In this document: positions 10,987-20,731 of the stretch, in pieces
How the letters are laid out: each line of letters opens with the position of its first letter
Numbering within the stretch: the first letter of the stretch is position 1
Source of the DNA: Halictus rubicundus
Lineage: Eukaryota > Arthropoda > Insecta > Hymenoptera > Halictidae
Reading direction: 5' to 3'
DNA: 64,000 nt
Assembly: GCF_050948215.1 (NCBI RefSeq)
Contig: NW_027488566.1
Location: forward strand, 1,415,501-1,479,500
Notes under the pieces: model-generated
Seen by the model: only the letters and a program-made list of their open reading frames with translations
Database searches by the model: none
Told to the model about the DNA's origin: nothing
Position numbers and translations under genes: made by a program

Positions 10987-11416
10987 CCTTCCTACTCTTC
11001 CTTTTCCCGCCCCTCCTCTATTTTCCCCACCCCCTTTTCTTCACCCCCTCTCTCACTCATTTCTTCTGCCCTTTCCTACTTTGTAATTGTCTCTCTTTTC
11101 AAATTTCCCGCCTCCTTAAGTTATTCTTATCCCGCTAGATCGCGCCACCTTCCACTCCTTCCAGATGTAATCCTGCGCACTCCCCTCTACCGTCACCCGG
11201 ACCTAACCTCTCTCTCACTCACTTTATCCTTCCACCAATGCTCTCTATCTCACTTCCCCGCCCTTATCCCTTTCTCTAACACCTGACCCTAACCTCAAGA
11301 CACCCTTCTCCGCACACTTTCTCCCCACACACCTCTTTCTCTCAACACTTTCACCCTAAGTTTCCGTACACTCTCTTTCGCACCTCAATTACTCATGCGA
11401 CCGGAAACGGAAGTCC
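10987..11416 (-). other. Family B copy 1 5' UTR
   Basis: Noncoding, pyrimidine-rich on the plus strand. The sense 5' end GGACTTCCGTTTCCGG matches the start of copy 2 (CTTCCGTTTCCGG at 29744), which fixes the family's 5' terminus. Being 5'-complete, both copies should carry any internal promoter here; no promoter motif is asserted. Confidence 0.55.
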
Positions 11417-11433
11417 GAAATCACCTCCTATTA

Positions 11434-11790
11434 AAATACTGTTTCCTCTTTGTTTCTCGAGGGTCAGGAATTTCATTAACTTGTTTACCTTATATGCATA
11501 TAAGTCCGAAGAGATGTTTGGTGATAAGTATGTACTTGCAATCGTAATACTATTAATTCTTACCGCTACATGGTCTTCGTCTATGTTGTCGCCATCCTCG
11601 TGTCTTTTGATACCATTGTAGTTGGTAACCCATATCGCAGAAGTCCCTCCGGTCGCATAAATCCAGTTTCCTGGGTTGTAAAGGGGTTCTGAGATCAGGA
11701 CCACATCTACTCTCATCTCCATTGCTGTTTGCATAAGCAGACATTGAGCCAGTCTGCAATGATTCAGATTGATTTGTAAAATTTTTAACG
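11434..11790 (-). pseudogene. Family A copy 1 ORF2 endonuclease N-terminus
   Basis: Start of the APE endonuclease of family A: a LKILQINLNHCRLA-type N box near 11760-11790, then VDVVLISEPLYNPGNW (E box), AVRINSITIASTYLSPN, and NSILIGGDF at the family B insertion edge. It resumes at 5112-4340. The start overlaps the end of the ORF1 zinc-knuckle frame, as is usual for compact LINEs. Confidence 0.8.
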
Positions 11791-12260
11791 TGAATTTGGC
11801 GGATTACTCTTGGCTACCCTCTCTAGATATTTCCTATATTGTGGGCAGTTTGCAGCCCCTGCCACGTGCTCGGCCTTGGAGGCGTGGATTCCTTCCCTAA
11901 CACAAAGGACGCAACATCTTATGGCTTCGCAGCCGTTAATCAGATGGCCCACAGCTCCGCACCTTCTGCAGAGCTCTTGACCATTAAAATTCATCGTACA
12001 ATTGTAGGATAAATGGCCAAAGGCATGGAATTTATAGCACCTGAGGATATTCGCGGTCCTTTTTACCCTACAATTAATGTACCCGATTTTAAGTTTCCCC
12101 TCCTGTCCGATCTTTTCTATTTCTTTTGCGGGGAGGGCCACCACTGGCATTTTTGTTCCCCCGTATCCAAATCTGATAGTTTTAATTTTGATCTCCTCTT
12201 TATGGATTTGTTGCAATTTTGACAGTTCTTCTTGCAATTCTTCCCTATCTATCGTCGGGT
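11785..12260 (-). pseudogene. Family A copy 1 ORF1 C-part with zinc knuckles
   Basis: C-terminal half of the Gag-like ORF1 in a different frame from its N-part (break near 12400-12250). After RFGYGGTKMPVVALPA come three knuckle-like motifs: CYKFHAFGHLSYNC, CRRCGAVGHLINGC and a C-x2-C...H...C remnant (CVLC...AEHVAGAANC). The first has Phe where Cys is expected; copy 2 has the intact CYKC. The mutated knuckle and frameshift mark this copy as decayed. Such proteins bind the LINE RNA. Confidence 0.8.
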
Positions 12261-12376
12261 CAAGGTCTCTAATTTCGTAGACGCCCTAGGGGCCATTCTC
12301 TTGATTCTACATTCCTCCCCGAGCATTTCTCTTGCGGCTTTTTCCAGTTCCCCTCCGTTATTTCCTCTCTCCATTT

Positions 12377-13387
12377 CTATAATGAGGTCGCCCCCCGCGA
12401 TTTCCTCACCATATGTATACCATTCATTTTGTCACCCGCGTTATTCTTCAATTGCTTGAAGAGATCTGAAAAAGTTCTAGATTCAGAAGTTTTGATGATT
12501 ATAGCCTCTGATTTCGGGGGTGGTGGAGGTCTATTTCTTCTTTCTTTTTCCCTTTCGCTTTCCCTTTCCTTCTCTTTTTCCCGCTCCTGCTTTTTCTTTT
12601 CGTTTTCCTCTGCCTCTTCTCTTTTCTTTTTCTTTGCAGCTTTCTTCTTATTCTCCACTGCTTTCCATTCATTTTCATCTTCTTGTTTTGATTCGTTATT
12701 TCTTTCTATTATGTTATCGTCTGTTTCACTCTCAAAGTTCAGGGTCTTTCTTGTTTCTTCTACGGCTGTTCTTCCTACTCCTCCAGTTTTCCTTCCCCTC
12801 TCTTCGGTTTTTTCTTTGAGGGAGCATTGTATGCCAATGTCTCTATGCATTAAACTGTGTCTAAGATTTTTATTTTCTATTATTAACTCTATATTCCTAA
12901 GTCGAGTAATCGCTGCTTCAATCTGCCGATCCGAATGGGCCGCGTGGGTTTTTGTAAAACTCCTGACTTCTTTGAGCGGGTTCAAACAGTAGCCCTTGAC
13001 CTCCTTAGTGGAATTCCTCGTTTTCTTCAGTAGAGCTAAAAGCTCACTTATTAATTTGGGAACGTCCTCCTCCTCTTCTTTATCGTTTTCGTTTTCATTC
13101 TCCTTTTTCTTTTCTTCGCTTTCTTTCTTCGATAGGTTCAACTTAGGCGTCAAGGAGTTACGCCTATCATCTTTTCGCTTTTTCTTTAGTGTTGAGTTGT
13201 CCAGTAGTATAATATCTGAAAATTGCGAATCCGTGTCCGTCTCGTATTGGTCCCTGACACTCTTGGTGCTCTCTCTTTCTTTTTCTTTTTCTCTTTCATT
13301 GCTACGTTTAGTTTTTCCGCTTCTTTTAAAAATGCTCCCCTTATCCGGTGGCTGTATCGGCGTGAGCCATTTCTCTTCCTCTTCCAT
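12377..13387 (-). CDS. Family A copy 1 ORF1 N-part, charged Gag-like protein
   Basis: A 336-codon frame starting MEEEEKWLTPIQPPDKGSIF. The sequence is dominated by K, E and R, with an acidic stretch near residue 100, a coiled-coil-like region (RQIEAAITRLRNIELIIENKN), a long EKEKERESEREKERR block, and a PPPPP linker before AIIIKTSESRTFSDLFKQLK. The same order occurs in copy 2 (30421-29765 and 23126-22385). This is the typical variable N-terminal part of R1/Waldo-type ORF1, preceding the zinc knuckles. The frame is lost after MVRKSRG. Confidence 0.7.
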   Translation of the reverse strand: MEEEEKWLTPIQPPDKGSIFKRSGKTKRSNEREKEKERESTKSVRDQYETDTDSQFSDIILLDNSTLKKKRKDDRRNSLTPKLNLSKKESEEKKKENENENDKEEEEDVPKLISELLALLKKTRNSTKEVKGYCLNPLKEVRSFTKTHAAHSDRQIEAAITRLRNIELIIENKNLRHSLMHRDIGIQCSLKEKTEERGRKTGGVGRTAVEETRKTLNFESETDDNIIERNNESKQEDENEWKAVENKKKAAKKKKREEAEENEKKKQEREKEKERESEREKERRNRPPPPPKSEAIIIKTSESRTFSDLFKQLKNNAGDKMNGIHMVRKSRGATSL

Positions 13388-14149
13388 CTTCTTCTCTTCC
13401 TCTGTTTCCGTCGTGCTTCGTTCTCTGTCCGTTGTACTGTATATATTGTCCGTTGTACTGTATATATTATATGGAATGGTTTTGAATGTGTGAGAGCAAC
13501 TCTAAATCAGTGTATGTGTGTGTATTTGTAAGAGGTGGCGGTTGGGATGTCCTTGTTGTGTTTTTGTGTTGCTATGTCCTTGTCTTCTCTTTTCCTCTGT
13601 CTTTCCTCTTCTTCGCCCGGGGTCGGTCGTCTCGCTACGCTGCGTTGCCCCCCCCCCCCGGGACCCTTGTCAGTTTCTTACCCCGAGCCGCAAAAATGCC
13701 CTGTCGTTCTTTCTCTCTCTGTTCCCTTCTCTTCCCCCGCGTCCCGAAATGATCTATATGTATTTTTTCTATATAACTATTGTATTTATCTATATAACTA
13801 TTGTCAATTGTATCTGAAATTTAATTTATTTAAAAAATCTCTGAACTGTCTATTCCAAAACTTTGTATTGTTAAATTTGAAAAATTTTAACTAGTTCTAC
13901 TTCTATTATATTCTGTTTTCTTTTTCAGGTGGAGCAGGGTGGCTATTGATAAAGGCGGAGAGTTACAGGTATTTGTCTATATTTGATACTTCAGTTGCTA
14001 CAATTTTGTTCAAAATTCCATAGTCGAAAAACTATCACCCATATATTACTTAGTTTAATCTTAATATAATTGTATCTACACTTATTTATTCTATTATATT
14101 CTAATCTAGTTTGAAACTCGCGTTATTTCAAAAATCCTAGGAAAAAATC

Positions 14150-14532
14150 GCTCTTAAAATTAATTTAATGTTGCGCCGAAAATAGCTCTTAGAGCGCAGA
14201 AAACGCCTAAGTCGCCGAAACGCTCGCTATATACACTATCAAACTAAAGTTGTTCAAAAATCGCGGGAAATCAACCTAAAATCGTTAAATAATCGCGTTT
14301 GCGGGAATAAAAATTGTCGGGGTCAAACGCCAGAAAACGTAAAAACTAAGAAAAATCGCTTCCTATTTGCGCAAAATCGCGGAAAATCAACATAAAATGG
14401 TTCTAAAATCGCTTTTGCGGGAATAAAATTGTCTGAAAAAACGCCAGAAAACTTAAAGATTCGAACAAAAATCGCGTCTTATCTGCAAAAATCGCGAAAA
14501 ATCGACCAAAAATCGCTTAATATCGCGTTTTT
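14150..14532. repeat. Tandem AAAATCGC-rich repeat
   Basis: A unit of about 125 bases is repeated about twice (14262-14385 and 14386-14515). Each unit has AAATCGCGG, then AAATCAACNTAAAAT, TTTGCGGGAATAAAA, AACGCCAGAAAACNTAAA. Single AAAATCGC words continue on both sides. A related but more diverged AAAATCGC zone lies at 31660-31960. Confidence 0.7.
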
Positions 14533-14689
14533 ATGAATTTCCTCAAGAGGGGAGTGGGGGTTTTCATATAGTTAACCCCCAATTTTTCTTGTTAATCTGG
14601 AAAGCCGTCGGGCTCTCCAGAAATCGCCCCGTTAAAAATTTCTCCGAAAATCGTTATCTTCTGGTCGCGGGTATCGATATCTCGGAAAG

Positions 14690-14965
14690 TGGGGGGGGGG
14701 GGGGGGCGAAAAATTTTTCCTTCAGCTTCGGAGATCAAACAGACCGCTTACAGTCCCACCTAGAATCGACCCACGTGCTCAGAAATGTCTCCGATCCAAA
14801 ACTTTTTGTCTCACCCGGTATAAGTTCGAAAATCAAAGTTATCCAAATGAGTCGTGTGACGGCTCGTTGGATAGCTACGGCCTAGCCCTAAACTTTTTAC
14901 TCTATTCACTTTTTCTCTAACTCTTAATATAAGTGAATTTATTCCCGTATCTTGGAGGGGGGGGG
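14690..14965. repeat. Two G-run sub-repeats (possible G-quadruplex)
   Basis: Uninterrupted G runs (about 16 at 14691-14707, about 13 at 14956-14968) follow ATCTCGGAAA- or ATCTTGGA-type words and precede CGAAAAAT, showing an internal duplication of about 265 bases. Matching G runs occur near 32130-32147, 32410-32420 and 48101-48110. Confidence 0.6.
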
Positions 14966-16024
14966 GGGCTAATCGAAAAATCCTTCCCAGGGGGGAGAAT
15001 TCTTCTCCTTTTTTGCCCCTTTATGTCCGCCGCCCTCGATAATACTAAGATCTCAACTTTGGTCCAGATCGGCCACTTTTTGGTAGTACTTGTCCTACCT
15101 TCTTGCCCCTTTTTTCCGACCTGGTTAGACGACCTATCGGCGAACAGACAGGACCGACCCCTTGCGAGACGCGGCCGACCCCTTATGTTTCGGTCTTCTT
15201 CTTTGTGTGTGTGTCCTCCTACACCTTCACTTTCTCGAGTCCTTATTGTCCCAGGCTTTCTCTCACTACGTGTCCCAATTTTCACTGATACCACTCTTTT
15301 ACTTTGTGAAGTTACTAGATTTAATTTATTTCACTCCACCTGATCACCTTTCTAATTGTCTCTTTGTCTGTTTTCTTTTTATTTTTAAAATCTAACCCAA
15401 ACCCTAACTAATAACACTTCAATTTTTCATCTGTCTATTTGTTATTAATTAATTCCCAACACCTTTCTAGTTGTCTCTTTGTCTGTTTTCTTTTTTTAAA
15501 AACTAACCCAAACCCTAACTAATTAACCTTTCAGTTTCCCACTGTCTATTTGTTGTTAATTAATTAGTTTCCAACTCTCTGAGCTCGCTCGGTTTTTAAT
15601 TTTTTACTTTATCTTTTTAGGAACACCGTACGGACTACCTGACGGGAGCCGCACGACAGGGCTTTTCTGACACCCTGTATCCTCGAGTCTCTAATTTCCG
15701 AACTGGAGCCGCACGAAAATATTAACTTTCAGGTAAGTATTCCGGTAAGTTATTTTTCTGACTCGAATAATTAGTAATTTAATTTTAATTTTTTCAAAAT
15801 CCACTTATTTCCCTGTTTTTAGGGATTTCTCCCTTCACCAGGTGTTTTTTAGGTCCCGGCACACCGCGTTTTATAACAAAACTCGCGTACCGGATTGATA
15901 CTACAATTTTAATATTCTAATCTATTCACACAACTTTCCCTATATGTAAAAACTAGTTTAAAATTCAACTCTGAACTCTGTACGAATTTCGCCCGATGCG
16001 TCTTCGATGAGATTTCAAATCGCT

Positions 16025-16930
16025 CTATGGCGCAGCGGCACCTCTGCCTGTCGGCCCGTCGGCAGCGTGTACCACGCGCTCGGGTAAGTCGGGGGCGGCC
16101 CGTGAAATGGGATGGGATCCCACCGGATCGCGCTTCGCTCGTCGTCGCGCACGGGGCGCCCGCCGTTGGGGGGAAGCTCTCCTTCGTCCGCCCTCGGCGG
16201 TCTCGGCTGGCGGCGTCGTGTCGATGGTCCCCGGGTCGGTCTCGGGGTCGGCCGGGTCCGGACCGGTGCTGCTGCGCCGGGCGTCGGGGTCGGCGGGGCG
16301 TCCTCCGTCTGGGTCCCGATCGTCAGGGTGGCGGGGGTCGGGGCGACCGCCGTCTGGTCCGCTGCGGCCGGTGGCCCACTCGGGGGCGGTGCCGGGCGCA
16401 GGATCCGCTCCGGCGGAGACGGCTCGGTCATCGCCCAGACCGCTGCGGCGATGGCGGGCTGCGGCCCGAAGGTGGCCGGCTCTACGGGCCTCCCCAGGGC
16501 CTCCGGCGGGAGGGGGTCCGACCAGTGGCTGAGTGTTGCTTCGTTGTCCCGGCGCTCGGCGCCTCCTCCTCGTCCGGCGACGGCGGGTTCCCTGGCTGGC
16601 CCCCGGCGGTGACGGCGGGGTCGGGGTCCACCAGCCCGGGGAGCTTGGCGGTGTGGTCAGCCGGGGCCAGGGGCGCCGGCCCAGCCAGAAGACCTCCGGC
16701 ACAGGCTCGTCTGGTGCTGACGACAGCGTCGTCAGCGAGTCCCAGTTCCTGAGGAGCGGGCCGTCTCGTGGTGTGAGTCCTCCGGCGGTCGAGTCGTCGG
16801 CCGGGGACGGCGGGTCGTCGCGGCGGCAGCTCCCGTCCGGTATGCTGTCCGGTGTCGGCGAGTCGGAGCGCAGCTCGGGCTCGGTGAAGAGGACCGCAAG
16901 ACCCCAGCTCGTGTCCATTGCGGCCGGCAA
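16025..16930 (-). CDS. Unrecognised Pro/Arg-rich frame downstream of relic pol
   Basis: A 301-codon frame (MPAAMDTSWGLAVLF...) that follows pol, in the place corresponding to ORF3 of the full-length Gypsy. It is mostly P, R, D, G and T with low complexity, and I see no zinc knuckle or other domain. Overlapping open frames on both strands are expected at this GC content, so it may be chance. If real, it would be a downstream ORF of the relic; its start region (acidic Ser/Pro-rich) is the most protein-like part. Confidence 0.3.
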   Translation of the reverse strand: MPAAMDTSWGLAVLFTEPELRSDSPTPDSIPDGSCRRDDPPSPADDSTAGGLTPRDGPLLRNWDSLTTLSSAPDEPVPEVFWLGRRPWPRLTTPPSSPGWWTPTPPSPPGASQGTRRRRTRRRRRAPGQRSNTQPLVGPPPAGGPGEARRAGHLRAAARHRRSGLGDDRAVSAGADPAPGTAPEWATGRSGPDGGRPDPRHPDDRDPDGGRPADPDARRSSTGPDPADPETDPGTIDTTPPAETAEGGRRRASPQRRAPRARRRAKRDPVGSHPISRAAPDLPERVVHAADGPTGRGAAAP

Positions 16931-16999
16931 TGGGTCCCCGTGGTGCTCCCGACCTGTCGCAAACGAGAACGGGGGAAATTACTTTACGGGGACGGCCTC

Positions 17000-19275
17000 T
17001 GCGCCTGGGAGCGGGGGCAGCAGGGGGGCCGGGGGCGGGCGGTTGGTGACTTATCGCGGGGGCGGGTCGGCGCTCGCGCTCGGTGCTCTCCTCCGGGGTG
17101 TGGTCTGGGTCGTCGGCGGGGCCGGTGTCGGGCTTGAGATCCCGGACGTGGATATGGCGCAGCCATCGTCTGGCCCGGTCGCGAAGGTCCACTATGACCG
17201 GTGATACGATGTGCCCGACGGTGTACGGGCCGTTGGACAAGGTGTGCTCCCTCTTCCAGACGGTGTCCCCCAGGGCAGGCCTCCAGTCCCGTCGGCGCAG
17301 GTTGTAATACTTGGCCTGTCGGTCGAACGCCCGTGCCAAGTGTACTCGGGCCAGTTCCTGGGCCTCCCGGAGGTTTGTCCACCGCTGCTGCGGCGGTGCG
17401 GCGGCTTCTTCAGAGGTGGTCGGTCCCGGTGGCCGGAGTTCCCGTCCCTGGTTGAGGTACGCCGGTCTGTACCCGGTGGCTTCGTGCCACGCGGTGTTGA
17501 CGGCGAATCTGGCCTCGTCCAGCTTCTCGTCCCAGCGGTTGTGTCGGCTGCCAGTGTATTGGGCGAGCATAGTCTTCACGACCTTGTTGGCTCGCTCTAC
17601 CGGATTACACTGGGGCGCGTACGGCGGGGTCCGGCGGTGCTCGATCCCGGCGGCCTTCAGCAGGGCGGTCACGGGCTCCTTGATGAACTGGCGGCCGTTA
17701 TCTGAAATCAAGATTCGCGGAGCTCCGTGTCGCAGGACTACCTCCTTCTGGATCGCGGCGGCGACGGCGGTACTGGTGGCTTTCCGGAGCGGGGTGAGCT
17801 CGACCCACTTCGTGAAACGGTCCATGGGCACTAGTAACCAACGGTGACCCTGTCGGGATCGCGGCAGCGGTCCGATTAGGTCGACGGAGACGGTGTGCCA
17901 TGGTTCGTTCCCCGGGTTGGCGTGCAGCTGTCCTGGTAGCGGGTGCGGCGGGACCTTGTACTGCAGACAGTTCTTGCAGCTCCGGACGTATCGGGCGGCA
18001 TCCCGGAACATCCCCGGCCAGTAAAATCGTTGCGCTAGGCGCGCGATGGTTTTGGAGACTCCCAGGTGACCGGCCGTGGGGTCATCGTGGTGCTTGGCCA
18101 TGGTAGCCGGACGGTCCTCGTTCGGTACGCACAGCTTCCACACTGTGCTCGGCTCGGGCTCGTTATAATCGAGCTGATGTGGGATGCGTTTGAACAGGCG
18201 CCCCTCTCGCACCTGGAATTCGGGTTCGGCGGCTGGATGGGTCTGGACGGCGGCTAGCTTCCTTTGGTACCACGTGTCGATGCGCTGCTTCGGTCGGAGC
18301 AGGCTCACTCCGGGCGGCGGTGGGATTCGGGACAGCGCATCCGCCACGTGGTTGTGTTTTCCGGGGCGGTAACGGACTACAAAGTCGTACAGTTGCAGCT
18401 CTAAGGCCCATCTCGCCAGACGACCGGTCGGGCTGTCGAGCTGGCGGAGCCATTTGAGGGCTTGGTGGTCAGTAACGACGGTAAAATGGTACCCTTCCAG
18501 GTACGGTCGCATCTTCCGGATGCCCTGCTGGTCGACGATATGGCCTAAGTACCGCAGGCTATCGACGCAGAAACGGCACTTCTCAGGGTTCAGTCTCAGT
18601 CCGGCCGCACGCAGGCGCCGAAAAACGTCGTAGAGATGACGTCGATGGTCGGCCACTGTCCGGCTGACGACGATAATGTCGTCAAGGTAGGCGAAAGCGT
18701 GCGGTTCGAGCTCCGGGCCGATCACGCGATCCAGGAGGCGCTGGAAGGTCGCGGGGGCGGAGTGCAGGCCGAAGGGCATGACCGTGAACTGGAAGAGGCC
18801 GAGCCCCGGAACAGTAAAGGCGGTGAGCGGTCGGCTAGCAGGTTCCAGGGGCACCTACCAATATCCGTTCTTCATGTCCAGCGTCGTGAGAAACCTGGCC
18901 CCTCGCAATTTGTCCAACGTGGCCTGAATGTGCGGCAGCGGATACGCATCTTTCTCCGATCGCTCGTTCAGCTTGCGGAAGTCCACGCAGAATCGCGGCC
19001 GGCCGTCCTTCTTTCTTACGACGACGACGGGCGAGCTCCACGGGCTACTGGATGGCTCGATCACTCCGTCGTCCAACATGCGCGCGACCTCCACGTTAAT
19101 TATGGCCTGCATGGCCGGATTCCTGGGGCGGTACCGCTGCTTAACCGGCGTCTCGTCGACGAGTTTAATTCGGTGGCGTATGAGCGTCGTGCGGCCCGTC
19201 ACGGTGTTGAATCGCTCCAGCTCGGTTTCGAGGAACTGATCGAATGCTTCTCGCTCGTCTTCGCCTCGCTTCGAA
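17000..19275 (-). pseudogene. Gypsy relic pol: RT, RNase H, integrase, with stop and deletion
   Basis: RT reads VTGRTTLIRHRIKLVDETPVK, then VDFRKLNERSEKDAYPLPHI and TTLDMKNGYW. A TAG stop at about 18855 sits where Gln is expected before VPLEPASRPLTAFTVPG. YLDDIIVVS follows near 18690. After LRYLGHIVDQQGI the frame jumps straight to RPYLEGYHFTVVTDHQALKWL near 18510: about 130 residues (RT connection and the first RNase H motifs) are missing compared with the intact relative. The integrase has an H-x-H...CKNCLQYK zinc finger, VDLIGPLP, ISDNGRQF and NPVERANKVVKTML (D,D,E), and a C-terminal IVSPVIVDL/HIHVRDLKP motif. Confidence 0.88.
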
Positions 19276-19290
19276 CGCTTCTCGTCTCGC

Positions 19291-20625
19291 GATTATTTCC
19301 TCCGTGGTTACCTCCGGTATGTCGATTTCCCTGAGATCCTCCTGGTTTCCTAAGTTGGGTTCTGTTTCTTTCCCATTGTTTTCGTTACAGGTATTGTCGG
19401 CTGCTTGCTCGTCTCGTTGTCCGTTGCCTTGTGGGAACAGGCCCTTCATTACGTTTTCTGCGAACTCAGCCGATAAGGAGGCGGGGGGGTTATCTTTCTT
19501 TACCTGTCTAATTACTATCTTGTATGGCTTTCCCCATAAGTCTTTATTTATTGTTTCGCATAATTGATTCCACGTTTTCTGTTTCTCTTTGGAGATAAGT
19601 CTTTGTAGATTCTTTTTTGATAATTTATATAGGAAGGATAAAGCCTCCCTTTCGTCGTCCTTTCCCTTCCTCCTTGCTTTTTGTACTGCCCTTCTGAGCT
19701 TCTGAGTTTTTGATCTTTTTTTCTTGATCTCAAGGGTCCACCATATGTTACTTTTCTCCTTTCTAGTCGTCATTTCAGCTTTGTCTAGCTCTTCGTCACA
19801 AATTCTATATATACTGTTAAGAAATTTAATTTCCTCATCTTGGTTAAAATAATTAGCTTCGTTGAGCCCTTCCTCTCTAAGAATTCTTTCTAATGCCGTT
19901 CCCAGCCTGAGGAGTCCTGTTCTCGTAATTTTCCATCTATTCCTTTGATTTCCCCTGTTCCATAGCATATCGTCCTGGGTTTGGATCTCTGTAAACAGAT
20001 ATTTATGAGCGGATGCTGTTTCTATGTTAAGAACTCTATTACTAATTTTATTTTCTTTTTCTTGCAGGTCCCTGGTGGTTGCTACGAAGTCCAGGTTTGA
20101 GGTGGACTTTTCTCTTTCAAAAGTGTGTCCTCCCTCCAGGATACAGGGGAAGATATTCATTTTTAGCATTTCTTCCAAGAGAACTGTTCCTTTTAAATTC
20201 TGCTCTACAGACCCCCAGGCTGGGGATTTGGCATTGAAGTCTCCTCCTAATAAGATACTTTTCCCTTTCAGGCGTTCCTGGTTAATAAATTGCATTAGCT
20301 TCTTGATTTTGAAGGCGCATAGGTCAGTAGAGATATTTGGAGATAGGTAAGTACTTACAATCGTTAGGATTTCTATTATTACCGCGACGTAATCTTCCTC
20401 AACCCTGTCTCCATCCTCTTGTCTTTTGAATCCATTCGTGTTGGTTACCCAAATTGCTGCTGTATTTCCGGTCGAAAAATCCAGTTTCCTGGATTAAAAA
20501 GTGGCTCTGAAATTAAGACAATATCCACCCCCGTTTCTGCTACCGTTTGGGTTAATAGACAGTGAGCAAGCCTACAGTGGTTCAAATTAATCTGTAGTAA
20601 TTTTAGATTGAATTTTTACACGTTA
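19291..20625 (-). pseudogene. Family A copy 2 ORF2: endonuclease and pre-RT linker
   Basis: Reading from 20625: LLQINLNHCRLAHCLL (endonuclease N box), VDIVLISEPLFNPGNW (E box), a frameshift near 20480 at the FRPEIQ/STGNTAAIW position, then KGKSILLGGDFNAKSPAWGS, GGHTFEREKSTSNLDFVATT, SAHKYLF (SDH replaced by SAH), the basic linker, and PPASLSAEFAENVMKGLFPQ leading toward RT. The RT itself is absent: homology stops at EEII and the Gypsy relic follows. The Asp-to-Ala change in the SDH box would inactivate the endonuclease. Confidence 0.8.
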
Positions 20626-20731
20626 CTCCTAGCTGAACGCTCCAAAAACTTCTTATATTGCGGGCAATTTACCGCCCCTGCAACGTGTTCTGCCTTAGAT
20701 GCGTGGATTCCTTCTCGGGTGCAGAGGACGC
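20626..20731 (-). pseudogene. Family A copy 2 ORF1 C-terminal tail
   Basis: Residues VLCTREGIHASKAEHVAGAVNCPQYKKFLERS, the last knuckle-like motif of ORF1, separated from the rest (which ends CEAIRCC at 22390) by solo LTR c. The match to copy 1 (CVLC...AEHVAGAANC) is collinear after removing the LTR. Confidence 0.8.

Larger units (their letters stand above)
5113..11416 (-). mobile_element. LINE family B copy 1 (purine-rich sense strand)
   Basis: Complete-length minus-strand LINE with a precise 17-bp target duplication (GAAATCACCTCCTATTA at 5096-5112 and 11417-11433) inside the family A endonuclease. The 5' end in sense reads GGACTTCCGTTTCCGG, and the 3' end reads ...TTGTAACCCTTAGGGG followed by an A-rich AATAAAAGTA tail. 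The same ends recur in copy 2 (23146-29744). It contains ORF1 (coiled coil plus RRM-like) and ORF2 (endonuclease, RT, CCHC) with frameshifts. Without the nested solo LTR (5542-6848) it is about 5.0 kb. The sense strand is extremely rich in G and A. Confidence 0.85.
1566..16022 (-). mobile_element. LINE family A copy 1 (R1-like), multiply interrupted
   Basis: Minus-strand non-LTR retrotransposon, to be read from high to low coordinates: 5' region 16022-13388, ORF1 with zinc knuckles 13387-11785, endonuclease 11790-11434 continued at 5112-4340, RT and C-terminal zinc knuckle 3632-1566. A family B LINE (5113-11416) and a solo LTR (3637-4335) split the coding region; removing them restores collinearity with the second copy at 19291-33685. 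The RT and C-terminal domain resemble the R1/Waldo group. Several frameshifts make it a dead copy. The 5' boundary is inferred from the shared end AATCGCTCT in both copies. Confidence 0.75.
13388..16022 (-). repeat. Long repetitive 5' region shared by both family A copies
   Basis: Noncoding. Blocks occur in the same order upstream of copy 2 (30422-33685, resumed at 45195-45300): a TGTGTGTAT/GGTGGCGGT segment next to ORF1, an AAAATCGC-rich zone, a GAAGTGGGGGTTTT(C/A) block, G runs after (T)ATCTCGGAAA, GGCTCGTTGGA(A/T)AGC, pyrimidine-rich 15310-15600, and a common end AATCGCTCT. Both copies end at the same point next to unrelated sequence, so I take this as either a 2.6-kb 5' UTR or a repeat target into which family A inserts. 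Divergence is high. Confidence 0.55.
16023..19290 (-). mobile_element. Truncated Gypsy relic (no LTRs)
   Basis: GC-rich minus-strand Ty3/Gypsy fragment cut at both ends. Its 5' side starts just upstream of RT at 19290, fused to the family A copy 2 RT (sense ...GAGGAAATAAT then CGCGAGACGAG). Its 3' side ends at 16023 against the 5' end of family A copy 1. No LTR, PBS or target duplication is visible. Pol is closely related in sequence to the full-length element at 33686-45194 (for example TFQRLLDRVIGPELEPHAFAYLDDI against TFQRLLDRLIGPEMEPHAFAYLDDI in positions and order). Confidence 0.8.

Noticed and set aside
6920..11086. Long plus-strand Ser/Pro/Leu/Phe-rich frames over 6.9-11.1 kb and again 23.5-29.5 kb
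   Set aside because: They are antisense to the purine-rich LINE family B; low complexity and no domains.
16027..17205. Several long plus-strand frames in 16.0-17.2 kb
   Set aside because: Antisense to the GC-rich Gypsy relic; no motifs.
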